This document shows, in pieces, positions 8,611 to 16,416 of a stretch of DNA of 37,036 nt (its first letter is position 1; each line of letters starts with the position of its first letter). The notes under the pieces were generated by a model. The model saw only the letters and a list, made by a program, of their open reading frames with translations. It searched no databases and was not told where the DNA came from. The position numbers and the translations under genes are program-made. Source of the stretch: Bacillota bacterium (lineage in GTDB: Bacteria > Bacillota > Clostridia > Lachnospirales > Lachnospiraceae); NCBI GenBank assembly GCA_023393095.1, contig JAEWMT010000015.1, positions 1 through 37,036 of the forward strand, given 5' to 3'.

Positions 8611-9330
8611 TTAATAATCTTTGAACTGATACCTACTTCTTGCAAATGTTGCTTTTCCATATTCAATCGCTTTTACCGGGCAGCAATTGATACATGCTGT
8701 ACACTGATAGCATTTTTTGCTCCAATGTGGTTTTCCGTCTATGATCCTTATAGTATTTGCGGGACAGTTTTTGGCGCACTGTCCGCAGGCTGTACAGCTG
8801 TCTGTGACATTAAATGGCTTTGTGCTGCGGGCAAACTTGTTAAATCCGAAGTTAGCAAGATTGGACTTTATCCATGGTAAATTGCCTTTATTGACATCAT
8901 CGACAGATTGTCTTGCAAGTACCTGCTCTGCAATAGCATCAAGTTTTTCTTTGGCTTTGGCAATCTTTGAGACTATAATTTCGTCGCTTTCCACATCTGC
9001 TCCCATAATATAATTGCTGGGCATCGCAACAGAATACTTGCTATTTAAAGGAATAATGTTGCTTAATTTATCCATGGCATTGCCCGCGTCAGCTCCACAG
9101 GTACACACTCCGAAAGTATATGCGGACTTACCCACAAGCTTTTTTAAAAACTCTAATACCGGTTCCGGCACTCCCCATGCGTAAATGGGGAAAACAATAC
9201 CGATGGTTTGATTGTTGATCGATGAGACTACGGAACGCTCAACCATATTGACCGCAATATCACCTGTTTTTAAAGCAAGCTGCTTGGCAACCCATTTTGA
9301 GTTTCCAGTACCCGAAAAATAATAAATCAT
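8611..9330 (-). CDS. EFR1-type flavodoxin/ferredoxin fusion
   Basis: A 239-residue cytosolic electron-transfer protein. The N terminus MIYYFSGTGNSKWVAKQLA is the FMN-phosphate loop of flavodoxin. The flavodoxin-like part runs to about 160, including the IVFPIYAWGVP and GVCTCGADAGNA segments. The C-terminal part has two 4Fe-4S ferredoxin motifs, CTACGQCAKNCP and CYQCTACINCCP. This arrangement is the EFR1 family, widespread in anaerobic Firmicutes and of unproven redox partners. It appears monocistronic, ended by the hairpin at 8439-8512. A role supplying electrons to neighbouring reductases is inference. Confidence 0.92.
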   Translation of the reverse strand: MIYYFSGTGNSKWVAKQLALKTGDIAVNMVERSVVSSINNQTIGIVFPIYAWGVPEPVLEFLKKLVGKSAYTFGVCTCGADAGNAMDKLSNIIPLNSKYSVAMPSNYIMGADVESDEIIVSKIAKAKEKLDAIAEQVLARQSVDDVNKGNLPWIKSNLANFGFNKFARSTKPFNVTDSCTACGQCAKNCPANTIRIIDGKPHWSKKCYQCTACINCCPVKAIEYGKATFARSRYQFKDY

Positions 9331-9527
9331 AACCTAATCAATCCTTTCCGCCATAAACTTATTGGTTTGCTATTAAAGTACTATTTGAAGTAATTATTAT
9401 ATCGCATATTATTGAAAAGTACAAAACTTTTCTGAAAACGTACGAGTAGCTAATGTTTTTATAATCGTAAAGAGCCTTGAAATTCAACAATTTCAAAGCT
9501 CAGGTTAGTAAATCGCTTATTCTTTGT

Positions 9528-10220
9528 CTAACATAGTAGTAATCGAAACATTATTATTCCGAATATATCAGCAATCATATGTGTAAGAAAAGACGCATAA
9601 ATATTTCTTGTCTTAATATAAATAACACTATAAATAATACCATCAAATAAGACAAAGGTAAGATCAAACAAAACAATAGGCAGATTACCCGGAGTAAAGT
9701 GCATGAATGCAAAAAGAAAAGTTGAAAAAGCTATTGCTGCATACGGTTTCATAAACCAACTTAATCTCTCAATAAAGAAGCCTCGATAAATCATTTCTTC
9801 ATATAAACAAACAATTGAAGTAATAATTAATGTTATGACAAGAACCAAAATAGATTTAAATGAAAAATTCTGTAAAGCAGATGGCATTCTTTCTCTTAAA
9901 TGACTAATATACTCCGGCATAAATACTTTTCCCATTAGTAATGGTATTACCTGTAATACAATAGTAACAAGAAAGATTAATGGAATATTCTTCAGCATAT
10001 CACTTGGCGTTTGAGATATCTTAAAACCAAGATCACGCAGTGATCTACGGCGAACCAGCATTTCTATTATTAAATATAAGAATGCCGGTGCTTCAAGCAT
10101 ATACTTCAGGAAAACATTTGATACAAATACTGACGAAATAGTAATTAACATAATAATTATCGTTTCAATCAATATTCTTTTAGATTTTACTTTTGATTCG
10201 GAATTAGTAGTTGTATTCAT
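9528..10220 (-). CDS. CPBP-family intramembrane metalloprotease (Abi-like)
   Basis: A 230-residue integral membrane protein with about six to seven hydrophobic helices. The CPBP/Abi signatures are all visible: EEMIYRGFFIERL (motif 1, EExxxR), FAFMHF (motif 2) and the HMIAD segment near the end (motif 3). Such proteins include CAAX prenyl endopeptidases and bacteriocin self-immunity proteins; which applies here is not readable. Start set at the ATG preceded by GAGAGGTG, 15 nt inside the longest frame. It is followed upstream by a LuxR-type two-component system on the same strand, an arrangement also seen in peptide-signalling loci, but no precursor peptide gene was found. Confidence 0.87.
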   Translation of the reverse strand: MNTTTNSESKVKSKRILIETIIIMLITISSVFVSNVFLKYMLEAPAFLYLIIEMLVRRRSLRDLGFKISQTPSDMLKNIPLIFLVTIVLQVIPLLMGKVFMPEYISHLRERMPSALQNFSFKSILVLVITLIITSIVCLYEEMIYRGFFIERLSWFMKPYAAIAFSTFLFAFMHFTPGNLPIVLFDLTFVLFDGIIYSVIYIKTRNIYASFLTHMIADIFGIIMFRLLLC

Positions 10221-10288
10221 TTTCGCACCTCTCATTTATTTTTAACTAATGATACAACTATCCGGACGTTTAGAAAAGAATCTAAAGT

Positions 10289-10315
10289 AATGACTAAACA
10301 TTGACTTTAGTCATT
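10289..10315. repeat. Inverted repeat downstream of the response regulator
   Basis: A 10-bp perfect inverted repeat, AATGACTAAA / TTTAGTCATT around a 7-nt loop, in the 120-bp gap between response regulator and CPBP genes. There is no proper U-run, so it may be a weak terminator or a regulator-binding site for the CPBP gene. Confidence 0.45.
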
Positions 10316-10344
10316 AATTTATTACACTGCACAGGTATTTATTA

Positions 10345-10992
10345 TCAATCCTCTAAGTGCAAATTCTGAAGATAGACGAGCAATTCAGCCCTGCTGTTTA
10401 GTTCCAGTTTTGAAAGAATATGCGAAATGTAATTCTTAACTGTTCCTTCCGTTAAGAACAAAGATTTTCCAATATCATTATTATTTTTTCCTAAAAGAAG
10501 TTGCTTTACTACTTCCAGTTCTCTAGGTGTTAATATGCTGTTCAAATCCACTAACACTTTTTTCGAAGCGTCGAATCCTGATATGACATTAATAATTTTC
10601 CCTGTTATTGAAGAATCCAATATCATATTACCTGAACATGCAACTTGAATAGCACTCAGGATTGCTTTTGATCCAGAGTCCTTCATAACATAGCCATCTG
10701 CTCCGTTTTTTAAGCTACCGAATATGTATTCATCTTCTTCAAAAGTAGTGAGAATAATGATTTTGATATTTGGATATAATCTTTTAACAATTGCAGTAGC
10801 TTCTATTCCATCCATTACCGGCATACGAATATCCATTAGTATGACATCCGGCTGCTCATATTCAAGATTTCTCAAAAGTTCTTTTCCGTTTGCCGCTTCA
10901 CCAATAATTTTTACGTTCTCATCAAGACTCAAAATCATTTTTAGGCCTTCTCTGATGATATCCTGATCATCTGCAATTACTATCGTAATCAT
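10345..10992 (-). CDS. NarL/LuxR-family response regulator
   Basis: A 215-residue response regulator. The receiver domain has the acidic pair ADDQ near the N terminus, the phospho-acceptor in DVILMDIRMPVMDG, the conserved Thr in ILTTFEEDEY and the Lys in GYVMKDSG. A LuxR-type helix-turn-helix covers about 150-210 (LTPRELEVVKQLLLGKNNNDIG...EGTVKNYISHILSKL). It is paired with the histidine kinase 100 nt upstream on the same strand. The start has AGAAGGAAC about 5 nt upstream. The gap between the two genes is filled by a miniature inverted-repeat element, so the pair is probably still one operon with a hairpin inserted. Target genes may include its own promoter, where repeated GGAAACCT sites lie (12285-12351). 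Confidence 0.94.
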   Translation of the reverse strand: MITIVIADDQDIIREGLKMILSLDENVKIIGEAANGKELLRNLEYEQPDVILMDIRMPVMDGIEATAIVKRLYPNIKIIILTTFEEDEYIFGSLKNGADGYVMKDSGSKAILSAIQVACSGNMILDSSITGKIINVISGFDASKKVLVDLNSILTPRELEVVKQLLLGKNNNDIGKSLFLTEGTVKNYISHILSKLELNSRAELLVYLQNLHLED

Positions 10993-11013
10993 ATAGTTCC
11001 TTCTTTCTAGTAT

Positions 11014-11100
11014 TTAGGTAATTGCGAAACTGTATAGTTTTCGCAATAGTATTTGCTGTGTATACAATATCTATAATTTATTGGCTTCGCAATTACCTAA
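11014..11100. mobile_element. Miniature inverted-repeat element, family B, copy 1
   Basis: An 87-bp non-coding element bounded by a perfect 15-bp inverted repeat, TTAGGTAATTGCGAA / TTCGCAATTACCTAA. It shares termini and an internal core (GTATACAATATCTAT) with a second copy at 21272-21346, so it is a dispersed repeat rather than a chance hairpin. It fills the gap between kinase and response regulator, and its right end supplies the TAG stop codon of the kinase gene (11097-11099). No exact target duplication is visible. The mobilising transposase is unknown. Confidence 0.8.
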
Positions 11101-12209
11101 TCAATAGGTATTTCCATCCTTAATATAAATCCACGTCCTTTTCCTGTTTCATAAGATACAAGGCCACTCCATTTTTCTGCTCGTTCCTCAATTGCAGACA
11201 AACCATGTGATTTTACAAAATAATCACAGCCTGTCCCATTGTCCTTAATAATAACTGATAATATATGATCATGATTTGTGACCTCAATATGTATCTCATT
11301 CGCATTACCGTTCTTCAAACTATTCGTAATTGCTTCTCGAATCGTTTTGTATATGCAATCCTTTACTTCTATATTGACCTTTTCAGCCTGATTATCAAAT
11401 GTCAATAATATTTTTGCTCTGCTTTGATCAATATTATGAATCAACTCGTTAATAGATAATTTCAAATTATTTTCTGCTTTATCTTCTTTTAAAACACTAA
11501 CAGCACCTCTTAAATCCTGTATACAGCGCAAAGACAGCGTGTAAGCTTTATCTAACGATATACATGCCTTTTCTTTATCATGATCAAGAGTCTGTTGTAT
11601 GAATTCCAAATGCATAGAAAGTGCAACTAACCCATGCCCGATTGAATCGTGCATTTCCTGAGCTATACGTGTTCTTTCCTTAATCTTCGCTGTTTTCTCT
11701 ATATTATCAGCATATTCCTTTAATTGTATGTTTGCATTAATAAGTTCATGATTTATCAATTCAATTACACGTTTTTCTTCGATATTTCTACGATATAGAT
11801 ATATTACCATAAAAATTGAAATATATGTGATCAGATTTCTTAATGTCAGATCCTTAAGTAAATAGTTTGTAATCATGAATAACCCTATATGCAAAATAGT
11901 TAACGGATATATAATTTTGTCACTATCGATAATAAGCTCAATTAAGGGAAATAAATAATATATGCCTGCCGGCAATGAATTTAACCAAAAGGCAACGAAC
12001 CCAGCTCCTACTATTGTCATTGTAATGGATAAATAATAGAGAATACCAAATCGGCTTTTAATCCAGTAATGCCGCAATAGTTCATTTAAGAAAAGTATTA
12101 TAATTCCACAGACTAAGACTGGATTATGTTTCATAGCACATTCAATTATTACTATACCTGTAATACATATACGAAATAGCAATATCATACGTTGTGTAAT
12201 ACTTTTCAC
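11097..12209 (-). CDS. Sensor histidine kinase (HisKA_3 type)
   Basis: A membrane histidine kinase of about 370 residues. The N-terminal half holds five or six hydrophobic helices with short loops and no large extracellular domain, suggesting a signal sensed in or near the membrane. A coiled linker leads to the HisKA_3 H-box (RTRIAQEMHDSIGHGLVALSMH). The ATPase region follows (IREAITNSLKNGNANEIHIEV; DNGTGCDY). It pairs with the NarL-type regulator downstream. I prefer the GTG at 12209, which has GAGGTG 7 nt upstream, over the ATG at 12233, which has no ribosome site. The stop codon is contributed by a miniature inverted-repeat element, so the last residues may differ from the ancestral end. 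Confidence 0.9.
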   Translation of the reverse strand: MKSITQRMILLFRICITGIVIIECAMKHNPVLVCGIIILFLNELLRHYWIKSRFGILYYLSITMTIVGAGFVAFWLNSLPAGIYYLFPLIELIIDSDKIIYPLTILHIGLFMITNYLLKDLTLRNLITYISIFMVIYLYRRNIEEKRVIELINHELINANIQLKEYADNIEKTAKIKERTRIAQEMHDSIGHGLVALSMHLEFIQQTLDHDKEKACISLDKAYTLSLRCIQDLRGAVSVLKEDKAENNLKLSINELIHNIDQSRAKILLTFDNQAEKVNIEVKDCIYKTIREAITNSLKNGNANEIHIEVTNHDHILSVIIKDNGTGCDYFVKSHGLSAIEERAEKWSGLVSYETGKGRGFILRMEIPID

Positions 12210-12284
12210 TAAACTGCACCTCAACCTTTCCATATTCTATAAAAGCCATATATTATAATTTAATAACTATTTTGTAATATAATA

Positions 12285-12351
12285 AGGTTTCCTAAAGTAG
12301 ATGCCTATCAAATAGAAACCTGAATTAACGCAAATGGAAACCTGAATCAAC
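12285..12351. promoter_or_regulatory. Repeated GGAAACCT sites upstream of the two-component operon
   Basis: GAAACCTGAATTAAC (12315-12329) and GAAACCTGAATCAAC (12337-12351) are direct repeats with 22-bp periodicity, about two helical turns. An inverted AGGTTTCC lies at 12285-12292. Spaced repeats in the promoter region of a response-regulator operon suggest autoregulatory binding sites. This is inference from layout only. Confidence 0.45.
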
Positions 12352-12571
12352 TTTATTATATTGCAAATTAAGCAATAATGGAATATCTATCGTATCATTT
12401 TATAAGCTATTCTATTACTACTTTTAGTTATATACTTTAGAATCTCTGCCCTTTCAAAGCTGTATGCATGAACATATTATATCTATGGATTTTAAACCCC
12501 TTGCATAAGGTAAACATTACATAATATCCGTAAGATGGTATATGTATTTATAAATGCTTTTTGAAAAAGTA

Positions 12572-12600
12572 TTGACAAAAATTATCATAAAGAATATATT
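12572..12600 (+). promoter_or_regulatory. Sigma-A promoter of the tetR-efflux operon
   Basis: TTGACA (12572-12577), a 17-bp spacer, then TATATT (12595-12600). This is a near-consensus vegetative promoter, 38 nt upstream of the tetR ATG. Because it lies inside the longest open frame, it rules out the upstream start at 12554. Confidence 0.85.
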
Positions 12601-12619
12601 GGTTATATATCCAACCAAT
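12598..12619. promoter_or_regulatory. Putative TetR operator overlapping the -10 box
   Basis: A 22-bp inverted repeat, ATTGGTT (12598-12604), 8-bp centre ATATATCC, AACCAAT (12613-12619). It overlaps the end of the -10 element and the transcription start, the usual place for autorepression by a TetR protein. It is the clear candidate binding site for the regulator encoded just downstream. Confidence 0.8.
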
Positions 12620-12637
12620 AAAAAAGGAGTAACACAT

Positions 12638-13249
12638 ATGCCAAAAACAGCTGATCAATGTACCGTGATCCGAAATGATAGAAAAAAGCAGATTTTAGAT
12701 GCTGCTCTTAAAGTATTTGCTAAAAGAGGTTTAAAAGCAGCTAAAATCACTGACATTTCTACCGAAGCAAATTTAAGTCACGGTCTAATTCATCATTATT
12801 TTGAATCCAAAGAGGAAATCTTCATTGAAGTAATGCGCCAGACCATAGAAATGTCTTCTGCAGCATTCAATAGAATATCTAAAATAGAAGGGAGTCCGCT
12901 TGAAATACTTAAAGAAATAACTGAGAGAAATTTAATTTCAACAGATGCAGAAGAAAATGCATTAAGATGGTTATTTATGATTAATTCAACAATTTCGGAT
13001 GATGTTCCCATCAAAGCGAAAGAGATGATCCCAACGAGTTATTCTCCATTATATATAATTAAAGAATTAATTCATAAGGGACAAACGTCTGGTGAAATAA
13101 TTAGTGGTGATTCTGATAAATTATCTACAATGTACTGGGCTATGATCCAAGGGCTAATTCTATTCAGATATAATCAAAATCTAGAATTAAGACTTCCGGA
13201 AGCGGATATGATAATAAACATTTTACGTAAAGAGAGGAGTATACAATGA
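12638..13249 (+). CDS. TetR/AcrR-family repressor
   Basis: A 203-residue regulator. Residues about 15-60 are the TetR helix-turn-helix (KKQILDAALKVFAKRGLKAAKITDISTEANLSHGLIHHYFESKEEIF). The rest is the helical ligand-binding and dimer domain. The start ATG follows AAAAAGGAG by 8 nt and lies after the promoter, so the longer frame beginning at 12554 is not used. It overlaps the first small transporter gene by 4 nt (ATGA), and a perfect-arm operator sits on its own promoter. The natural reading is an autorepressed efflux operon, induced by the compound the transporter handles. Confidence 0.93.
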   Translation: MPKTADQCTVIRNDRKKQILDAALKVFAKRGLKAAKITDISTEANLSHGLIHHYFESKEEIFIEVMRQTIEMSSAAFNRISKIEGSPLEILKEITERNLISTDAEENALRWLFMINSTISDDVPIKAKEMIPTSYSPLYIIKELIHKGQTSGEIISGDSDKLSTMYWAMIQGLILFRYNQNLELRLPEADMIINILRKERSIQ

Positions 13250-13584
13250 TATATATTATAACGATAATATTCTCTGCTATTCTGCAGGGATTAGCTATTG
13301 CTTTTATGAAAAAAGCAGCAATGCAAAAACATAATAAGAATAACCGATCAAAGTCTCATCTGATTTATTTTACCCTATGCGGTATTCTGTTTTTTATTAG
13401 TTTTCCAATGTATACTATTGGATTATCTGCATTAAATCTTGGTATCGCACAGCCAACATTTTCTGCTGTTATTTTTGTTACCTCATCGGTACTTTCCATA
13501 CTTATCTTTAAAGAAAAAATTAACATACGACAAATCGCAGGAATTGTTGTTATTGTATCAGGAATAGTTACAGTAATTTCTTAA
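13246..13584 (+). CDS. SMR/EamA-like 4-TM transporter subunit 1
   Basis: A 112-residue protein with four hydrophobic helices, the size and fold of the small multidrug resistance/ArnE-like group of the drug/metabolite superfamily. Typical end motifs are visible: GIAQPTFSAV in helix 3 and FKEKINIRQIAGIVVIVSGIV in helix 4. The membrane glutamate of EmrE (E14) is a glutamine here (Q14, in SAILQGLAIAF). Proton-coupled drug antiport of the EmrE type therefore cannot be assumed; a lipid or polyamine-like substrate is possible. It overlaps tetR by 4 nt with AGGAG upstream, and is followed 18 nt later by a homologous partner, so the two probably form a heterodimer. Confidence 0.88.
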   Translation: MIYIITIIFSAILQGLAIAFMKKAAMQKHNKNNRSKSHLIYFTLCGILFFISFPMYTIGLSALNLGIAQPTFSAVIFVTSSVLSILIFKEKINIRQIAGIVVIVSGIVTVIS

Positions 13585-13602
13585 ATAAAGGAGAATATCA
13601 CT

Positions 13603-13968
13603 ATGAATAAGAAATCAATAGGCATTGTTATATTAGGCGGATGTATTCAGGCATCAGGAACTTTTATTTTAAAGTTATCAACATCAATGTTAAAAAGCAA
13701 TAATCATTTTGGGATTTTGGGATTTGCCTTGGCCATTCTTTTATTCTGTCTTGGATTTCCGCTATACAGTAAGGGACTAACCCAATTAAAGCTTTCCATC
13801 GCTCAGCCCCTCTTTTCATCAACACTATTTTTAGTGAGTACTCTTCTATCAATATTTATTTTAAATGATAAAATGCAAATACATCAATTCGCGGGTATTG
13901 TTGCAATTATAGCTGGTGTTGTAATCGTAATTAGTTCTACTGATTCAGCAGTAAGTACCTCTTCATAG
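13603..13968 (+). CDS. SMR/EamA-like 4-TM transporter subunit 2
   Basis: A 121-residue paralogue of the preceding protein, again with four hydrophobic helices (LKLSIAQPLFSSTLF in helix 3, LNDKMQIHQFAGIVAIIAGVVIVI in helix 4). Helix 1 has Q16 (GGCIQASGTFIL) where EmrE-type transporters have glutamate. Paired SMR-like genes usually encode subunits of opposite orientation that work as a heterodimer. The ribosome site AAAGGAG precedes the ATG by about 9 nt. The transcript ends at the hairpin 5 nt beyond the stop. The tail after the last helix is short and serine-rich (SSTDSAVSTSS). Confidence 0.87.
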   Translation: MNKKSIGIVILGGCIQASGTFILKLSTSMLKSNNHFGILGFALAILLFCLGFPLYSKGLTQLKLSIAQPLFSSTLFLVSTLLSIFILNDKMQIHQFAGIVAIIAGVVIVISSTDSAVSTSS

Positions 13969-13973
13969 GTTAA

Positions 13974-13993
13974 AACGCACTATTTAGTGCGTT
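13974..13993 (+). terminator. Terminator of the tetR-transporter operon
   Basis: AACGCACTA / TAGTGCGTT, a 9-bp stem with minimal loop, six nt after the second transporter gene. The flanks GGTT and AACC may extend it. The following T content (CCTTTACTTTTTC) is moderate. Confidence 0.65.
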
Positions 13994-14028
13994 CCAACCT
14001 TTACTTTTTCAAATTTACTTGCCTTTCT

Positions 14029-14099
14029 ACCAATGGGAATTTTCCCTCTTTAGGTTGTGCAGCCGCCCATTCTGCAAGTTTATCAGCAGCTTTCTCCTT
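14029..14099 (-). pseudogene. Relic of a second hydrolase/QueG-like gene pair
   Basis: 14029-14061 matches 7388-7420 (inside the alpha/beta hydrolase gene) at 30 of 33 positions. 14061-14099 matches 8140-8178 (inside the QueG-like gene) at 36 of 39 positions. Order and strand are the same as in the intact pair, but the 719 nt between the two segments are missing, so the pieces are fused. Flanking sequence outside these limits no longer aligns by eye. The simplest reading is a duplicated two-gene block that suffered an internal deletion and decay. No protein can be made from it. Confidence 0.8.
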
Positions 14100-14140
14100 T
14101 TTGGAAAACTATTTGCATTTTTATGATAGATTAATTTTCT

Positions 14141-16147
14141 CTAAATCCTTCTTGCAGCATGGTAACCTTCATGTACTGCCTGAAGTATCTTTCTTGGTTT
14201 ATTGATATCTCCTACTGGTATGATTTCCATTCCCTGAGAATCTTCTCTTAAATCATCTAACAAACTTCTGTTAGACTTCATTCCTAATGCACAGATAACG
14301 GCATCTGCTTTGTATTCCATATCTTTACCATCTACTGAGCATTTTATATACTTGTCTGTCATTTCTTCTATCTTGTGGTTTACTTTTACCTTAACACCTA
14401 ACTCTGCAAGTTTTGCATTGAGTACCCATTTTGTATAGATAGCTAACTCTATCGCTGGTTCAGGTAATAAGTCTACGATTGTAACATTTTTGCCTCTTTC
14501 TGAAAGGAACATTGCTACTTCACAACCAACCATGCCAGCACCGCAAACTATTACATCATTACCTTTCGGAATCTCTCCATCCAAAACATTAAGAGGATCT
14601 AATATTCCATTTTTTTCAGTACCCTTGATTCTTGGTACGAAAGTGGATGCTCCTGTAGCAACTATAACCGTATCAAACCCTTTTTCTTTTAATAATTCTG
14701 ATTTTACTTCTACGCCGGTTTCAATAGCTACGCCACTATTTGTTACAGCATTTACTAAATACTTTGTGTAATCTTGATAATCCTGTTTGAAATCAGGAAT
14801 ACTTACATAGTATAATGCTCCTCCAAGTCTTTCGTTTTTTTCAAATAGAGTAACCTCATGGCCTCTTTCATTAGCAGTTAATGCAGCTTGTAAACCAGCA
14901 GGACCTGCACCAATAATTGCTACTTTTTTCTTTGTTTTAGCAGGAACGACTTCAATATAGCTTTCATATTCCTTACCAGCTTCTGGATTTACTGCACAGG
15001 ATATCCCTCTGGAGGACATAACCTCTCCCAGACATTCGTTACAGCGTAGGCAACGCTGAATAGTTTCAGGCTTTCCAGCTGCAATTTTATTGGCATACTC
15101 TGGATCAGCAATCGTCTGGCGTCCGATTGCAATAAAGTCTGCATCATGCTTTTCTAGTATTTCTTCACCCATTTCTGGTGATATACCGCATACTGCTATT
15201 ACAGGAACATCTACACTTTTCTTAACCGCAGCAGCTAGTTTTATAAGAGTTCCTCTAGGTGTATAGTTTGGAGTAACCCACATTGAAGTAGCAACTCCTT
15301 GACTTAAATTCTTACCATCTGCTGACACTCCGTTCGTCATTACATCATTGTATTTGTGTAATCTGGAATCCCAGGTTCCGGCACTGACGTGGATAGCATC
15401 AGCACCTGCTTCCTGTGCCCATTTTGCAAAGGTACATGCTTCTTCTAAAGTTATTCCATTAGGAACATCCTCATCTGCGGATAAACGATAAATTAGAGGG
15501 AAATCTTCTCCTGCATGTTCTTTGATTGAACGGATAGTTTCTAATGCAAATCTCGCTCTATTTTCAAGACTGCCACCATACTCATCCGTTCTTCTATTGG
15601 TATAACCTGACAAAAACTGTAATGGCATATAGCCATGTGCTCCGTGAAGCTCGACTGCATCAAATCCGCATTGTCTAGCTCTCCCCGCAGCTAAACCGTA
15701 TTTTTCGATTAATTCCTTTATCTCTTCTATCGTCATTTCTCTTGGTGTATCATCAGGAAGCTGGAAAGTTCCTACTCCTGAAGGAGATATCGGTTGAACC
15801 CCTGTTACACTTTCACTGGAAAAGCATCCGCCATGGGCAAGCTGTAGACATACCTTTGCTCCACCTGAATGAACAGCATGAGGTATACGGCTAAGCCCTG
15901 GCATAAAGCTCATATTAGTAATCTCTATTTCACCAGGGATAACTCTTCCCTCCGGTACTGGACAGCATACCTCTGTAATAATCAGTCCTACTCCGCCATT
16001 TGCTCTTCTTGCATAGTAATTAACAATTACATCAGAAACTGTTCCATCAGCCGCTGCAAGATTTGTACCCATACCCGGCATAATCATACGATTCTTTAGT
16101 TCCATATTTCCTATTTTTCCGTGTTTTAATAGGTTTTTGTAACTCAT
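14141..16147 (-). CDS. NADH:flavin oxidoreductase, 2-enoate reductase/BaiCD-like
   Basis: A 668-residue three-part flavoenzyme. Residues 1 to about 370 form an old-yellow-enzyme TIM barrel (LKNRMIMPGMGTN, HGAHGYMPLQFLSGYTNRRTDEYGG). Then comes the 4Fe-4S motif CLRCNECLG...CAVNP, and a C-terminal FAD/NAD(P) region (KKVAIIGAGPAGLQAAL and NDVIVCGAGMVGCEV). This is the architecture of 2,4-dienoyl-CoA reductase, 2-enoate reductase and the bile-acid enzymes BaiCD/BaiH; it would reduce an activated C=C bond. Start chosen at the ATG with AGGAGGG 6 nt upstream, 25 codons inside the longest frame. It is divergent from a PucR-type regulator, its likely controller, and near a glycyl radical enzyme, which may supply an unsaturated substrate (inference). 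Confidence 0.92.
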   Translation of the reverse strand: MSYKNLLKHGKIGNMELKNRMIMPGMGTNLAAADGTVSDVIVNYYARRANGGVGLIITEVCCPVPEGRVIPGEIEITNMSFMPGLSRIPHAVHSGGAKVCLQLAHGGCFSSESVTGVQPISPSGVGTFQLPDDTPREMTIEEIKELIEKYGLAAGRARQCGFDAVELHGAHGYMPLQFLSGYTNRRTDEYGGSLENRARFALETIRSIKEHAGEDFPLIYRLSADEDVPNGITLEEACTFAKWAQEAGADAIHVSAGTWDSRLHKYNDVMTNGVSADGKNLSQGVATSMWVTPNYTPRGTLIKLAAAVKKSVDVPVIAVCGISPEMGEEILEKHDADFIAIGRQTIADPEYANKIAAGKPETIQRCLRCNECLGEVMSSRGISCAVNPEAGKEYESYIEVVPAKTKKKVAIIGAGPAGLQAALTANERGHEVTLFEKNERLGGALYYVSIPDFKQDYQDYTKYLVNAVTNSGVAIETGVEVKSELLKEKGFDTVIVATGASTFVPRIKGTEKNGILDPLNVLDGEIPKGNDVIVCGAGMVGCEVAMFLSERGKNVTIVDLLPEPAIELAIYTKWVLNAKLAELGVKVKVNHKIEEMTDKYIKCSVDGKDMEYKADAVICALGMKSNRSLLDDLREDSQGMEIIPVGDINKPRKILQAVHEGYHAARRI

Positions 16148-16289
16148 TTTAGGCCCTCCTAGTTGTTTGTTATTTTTATAACAATCCTTTATTAAAATAT
16201 CATGTTTATTAGAAGAATACATTGTGATAAAAATATGATATTATATTAACAATGCTGTGCTATTATCATATTTAGCTAGGAATAATAGA

Positions 16290-16382
16290 ATTAGAGTGAA
16301 TGAACCACCCTCGCACGGTCTTCGCCATTTGTATATAGAAACGTGTATTCACTGTTTTCTTTGATGGTTATAGCACTCTAAT
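16290..16382. promoter_or_regulatory. Nested inverted repeats in the flavoenzyme-PucR intergenic region
   Basis: ATTAGAGTG (16290-16298) pairs with CACTCTAAT (16374-16382). Inside, AGTGAAT (16295-16301) pairs with ATTCACT (16347-16353) and AACCA with TGGTT; these pairings partly exclude one another. The segment lies between two divergent promoters, 35 nt before the PucR ATG. It may be a large operator for the regulator or a structured leader RNA. No known riboswitch class was recognised. Confidence 0.4.
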
Positions 16383-16416
16383 CTTATTGAAATCAACTAT
16401 AGAAAGAGAGATCTTT

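Larger units (their letters stand above)
12210..12637. other. Divergent regulatory region, kinase to tetR
   Basis: 428 bp between two divergently transcribed units. It holds the promoter of the two-component operon (minus strand, AT-rich, no perfect box found), a set of GGAAACCT repeats (12285-12351), and the well-formed tetR promoter with operator (12572-12619). Nothing coding was recognised. Confidence 0.6.

Noticed and set aside
12554..12637. Longer tetR start at 12554
   Set aside because: The segment contains the promoter, operator and ribosome site of the gene; the ATG at 12638 is the only start downstream of them.
16290..16382. Known riboswitch class in the PucR leader
   Set aside because: None of the conserved cores I know (TPP, SAM, cobalamin, lysine, glycine, purine, FMN) could be found.
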